13,047 nucleotides of DNA from Chromera velia. Its lineage: Eukaryota > Sar > Chromeraceae. Below, piece by piece: positions 12,896-13,047 of the stretch (positions within the stretch are counted from its first letter, which is position 1; every line of letters starts with the position of its first letter). The stretch spans positions 1-13,047 of the forward strand of contig JAHBMJ010002060.1 in assembly GCA_018398765.1 (NCBI GenBank), given 5' to 3'. Under the pieces are notes generated by a model, which was given only the letters and a program-made list of their open reading frames with translations, ran no database searches and was not told where the DNA came from. The translations under genes were made by a program, and so were the position numbers.

Positions 12896-13047
12896 CTGCA
12901 GAGGTCAGGCGAAGAAGAACAGCAATCAATCAATTGCATTGAATCAATTACATCGGACAAGCGGAACGGGGGAGAAAACAAAGGCAGCAAGAACGAACAA
13001 CACACAGGAATGAAGGAAGAAAAGGAGAAGGGGAGAGAGAGAGGGGG
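12896..13047 (-). other. Partial upstream intron of the dehydrogenase gene
   Basis: On the plus strand the stretch is purine-rich and ends in a GA tract at the window edge. On the sense strand it is a pyrimidine-rich intron ending ...CTCTGCAG. No exon coding the Rossmann GxGxxG motif is seen here, so the 5' part of the gene lies past 13047. Confidence 0.6.

Overview
The window comes from the nuclear genome of a microbial eukaryote, plausibly an alga or another protist, but the species cannot be named from the sequence. The evidence for a eukaryote is a long terminal repeat (LTR) retrotransposon of the Ty1/copia type, a host gene split by GT-AG introns, and abundant microsatellites inside those introns. 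The retrotransposon and the host exons are GC-rich, while the intergenic DNA around them is strongly AT-rich.

Layout. Positions 1-600 hold a 3' LTR with its polypurine tract, the right end of a second retrotransposon lying mostly outside the window. Positions 601-1790 are AT-rich spacer with an imperfect 32-bp inverted repeat (791-822 and 1163-1194) and a small GC-rich island near 1520-1670. Positions 1791-9111 are a nearly complete copia-type element of about 7.3 kb: 5' LTR, primer binding site, a gag-protease-integrase frame, a broken integrase C-terminal region, a linker domain, reverse transcriptase and RNase H, a polypurine tract and the 3' LTR. Positions 9112-10166 are AT-rich intergenic DNA. 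Positions 10167-13047 carry, on the minus strand, the last five exons of a beta-hydroxyacid dehydrogenase of the 3-hydroxyisobutyrate dehydrogenase family (close in motifs to bacterial YkwC). Its first exons lie beyond the right edge, and its introns hold almost all the microsatellites.

How the parts work together. In the element, Gag would form the particle, protease would cut the polyprotein, reverse transcriptase and RNase H would copy the RNA from a tRNA primer, and integrase would insert the DNA. All catalytic triads of integrase and RNase H, and the RT aspartates, are visible. However, the pol frame is crossed by UAG codons at 5493, 5808 and 7057 and needs a frame change between about 5863 and 6041. 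This copy therefore looks recently inactivated, unless UAG is read through.

The points most worth a second look are: the three interruptions are all UAG; a GPY-like integrase tail and a possible SH3/chromo-like domain sit in a copia-order element; the protease motif is DDGAT; the two LTRs of the element differ more from each other than the 5' LTR does from the neighbouring LTR; and a dehydrogenase gene is concealed among simple repeats. I found no CRISPR array, rRNA, tRNA gene or clearly new defence-like system.
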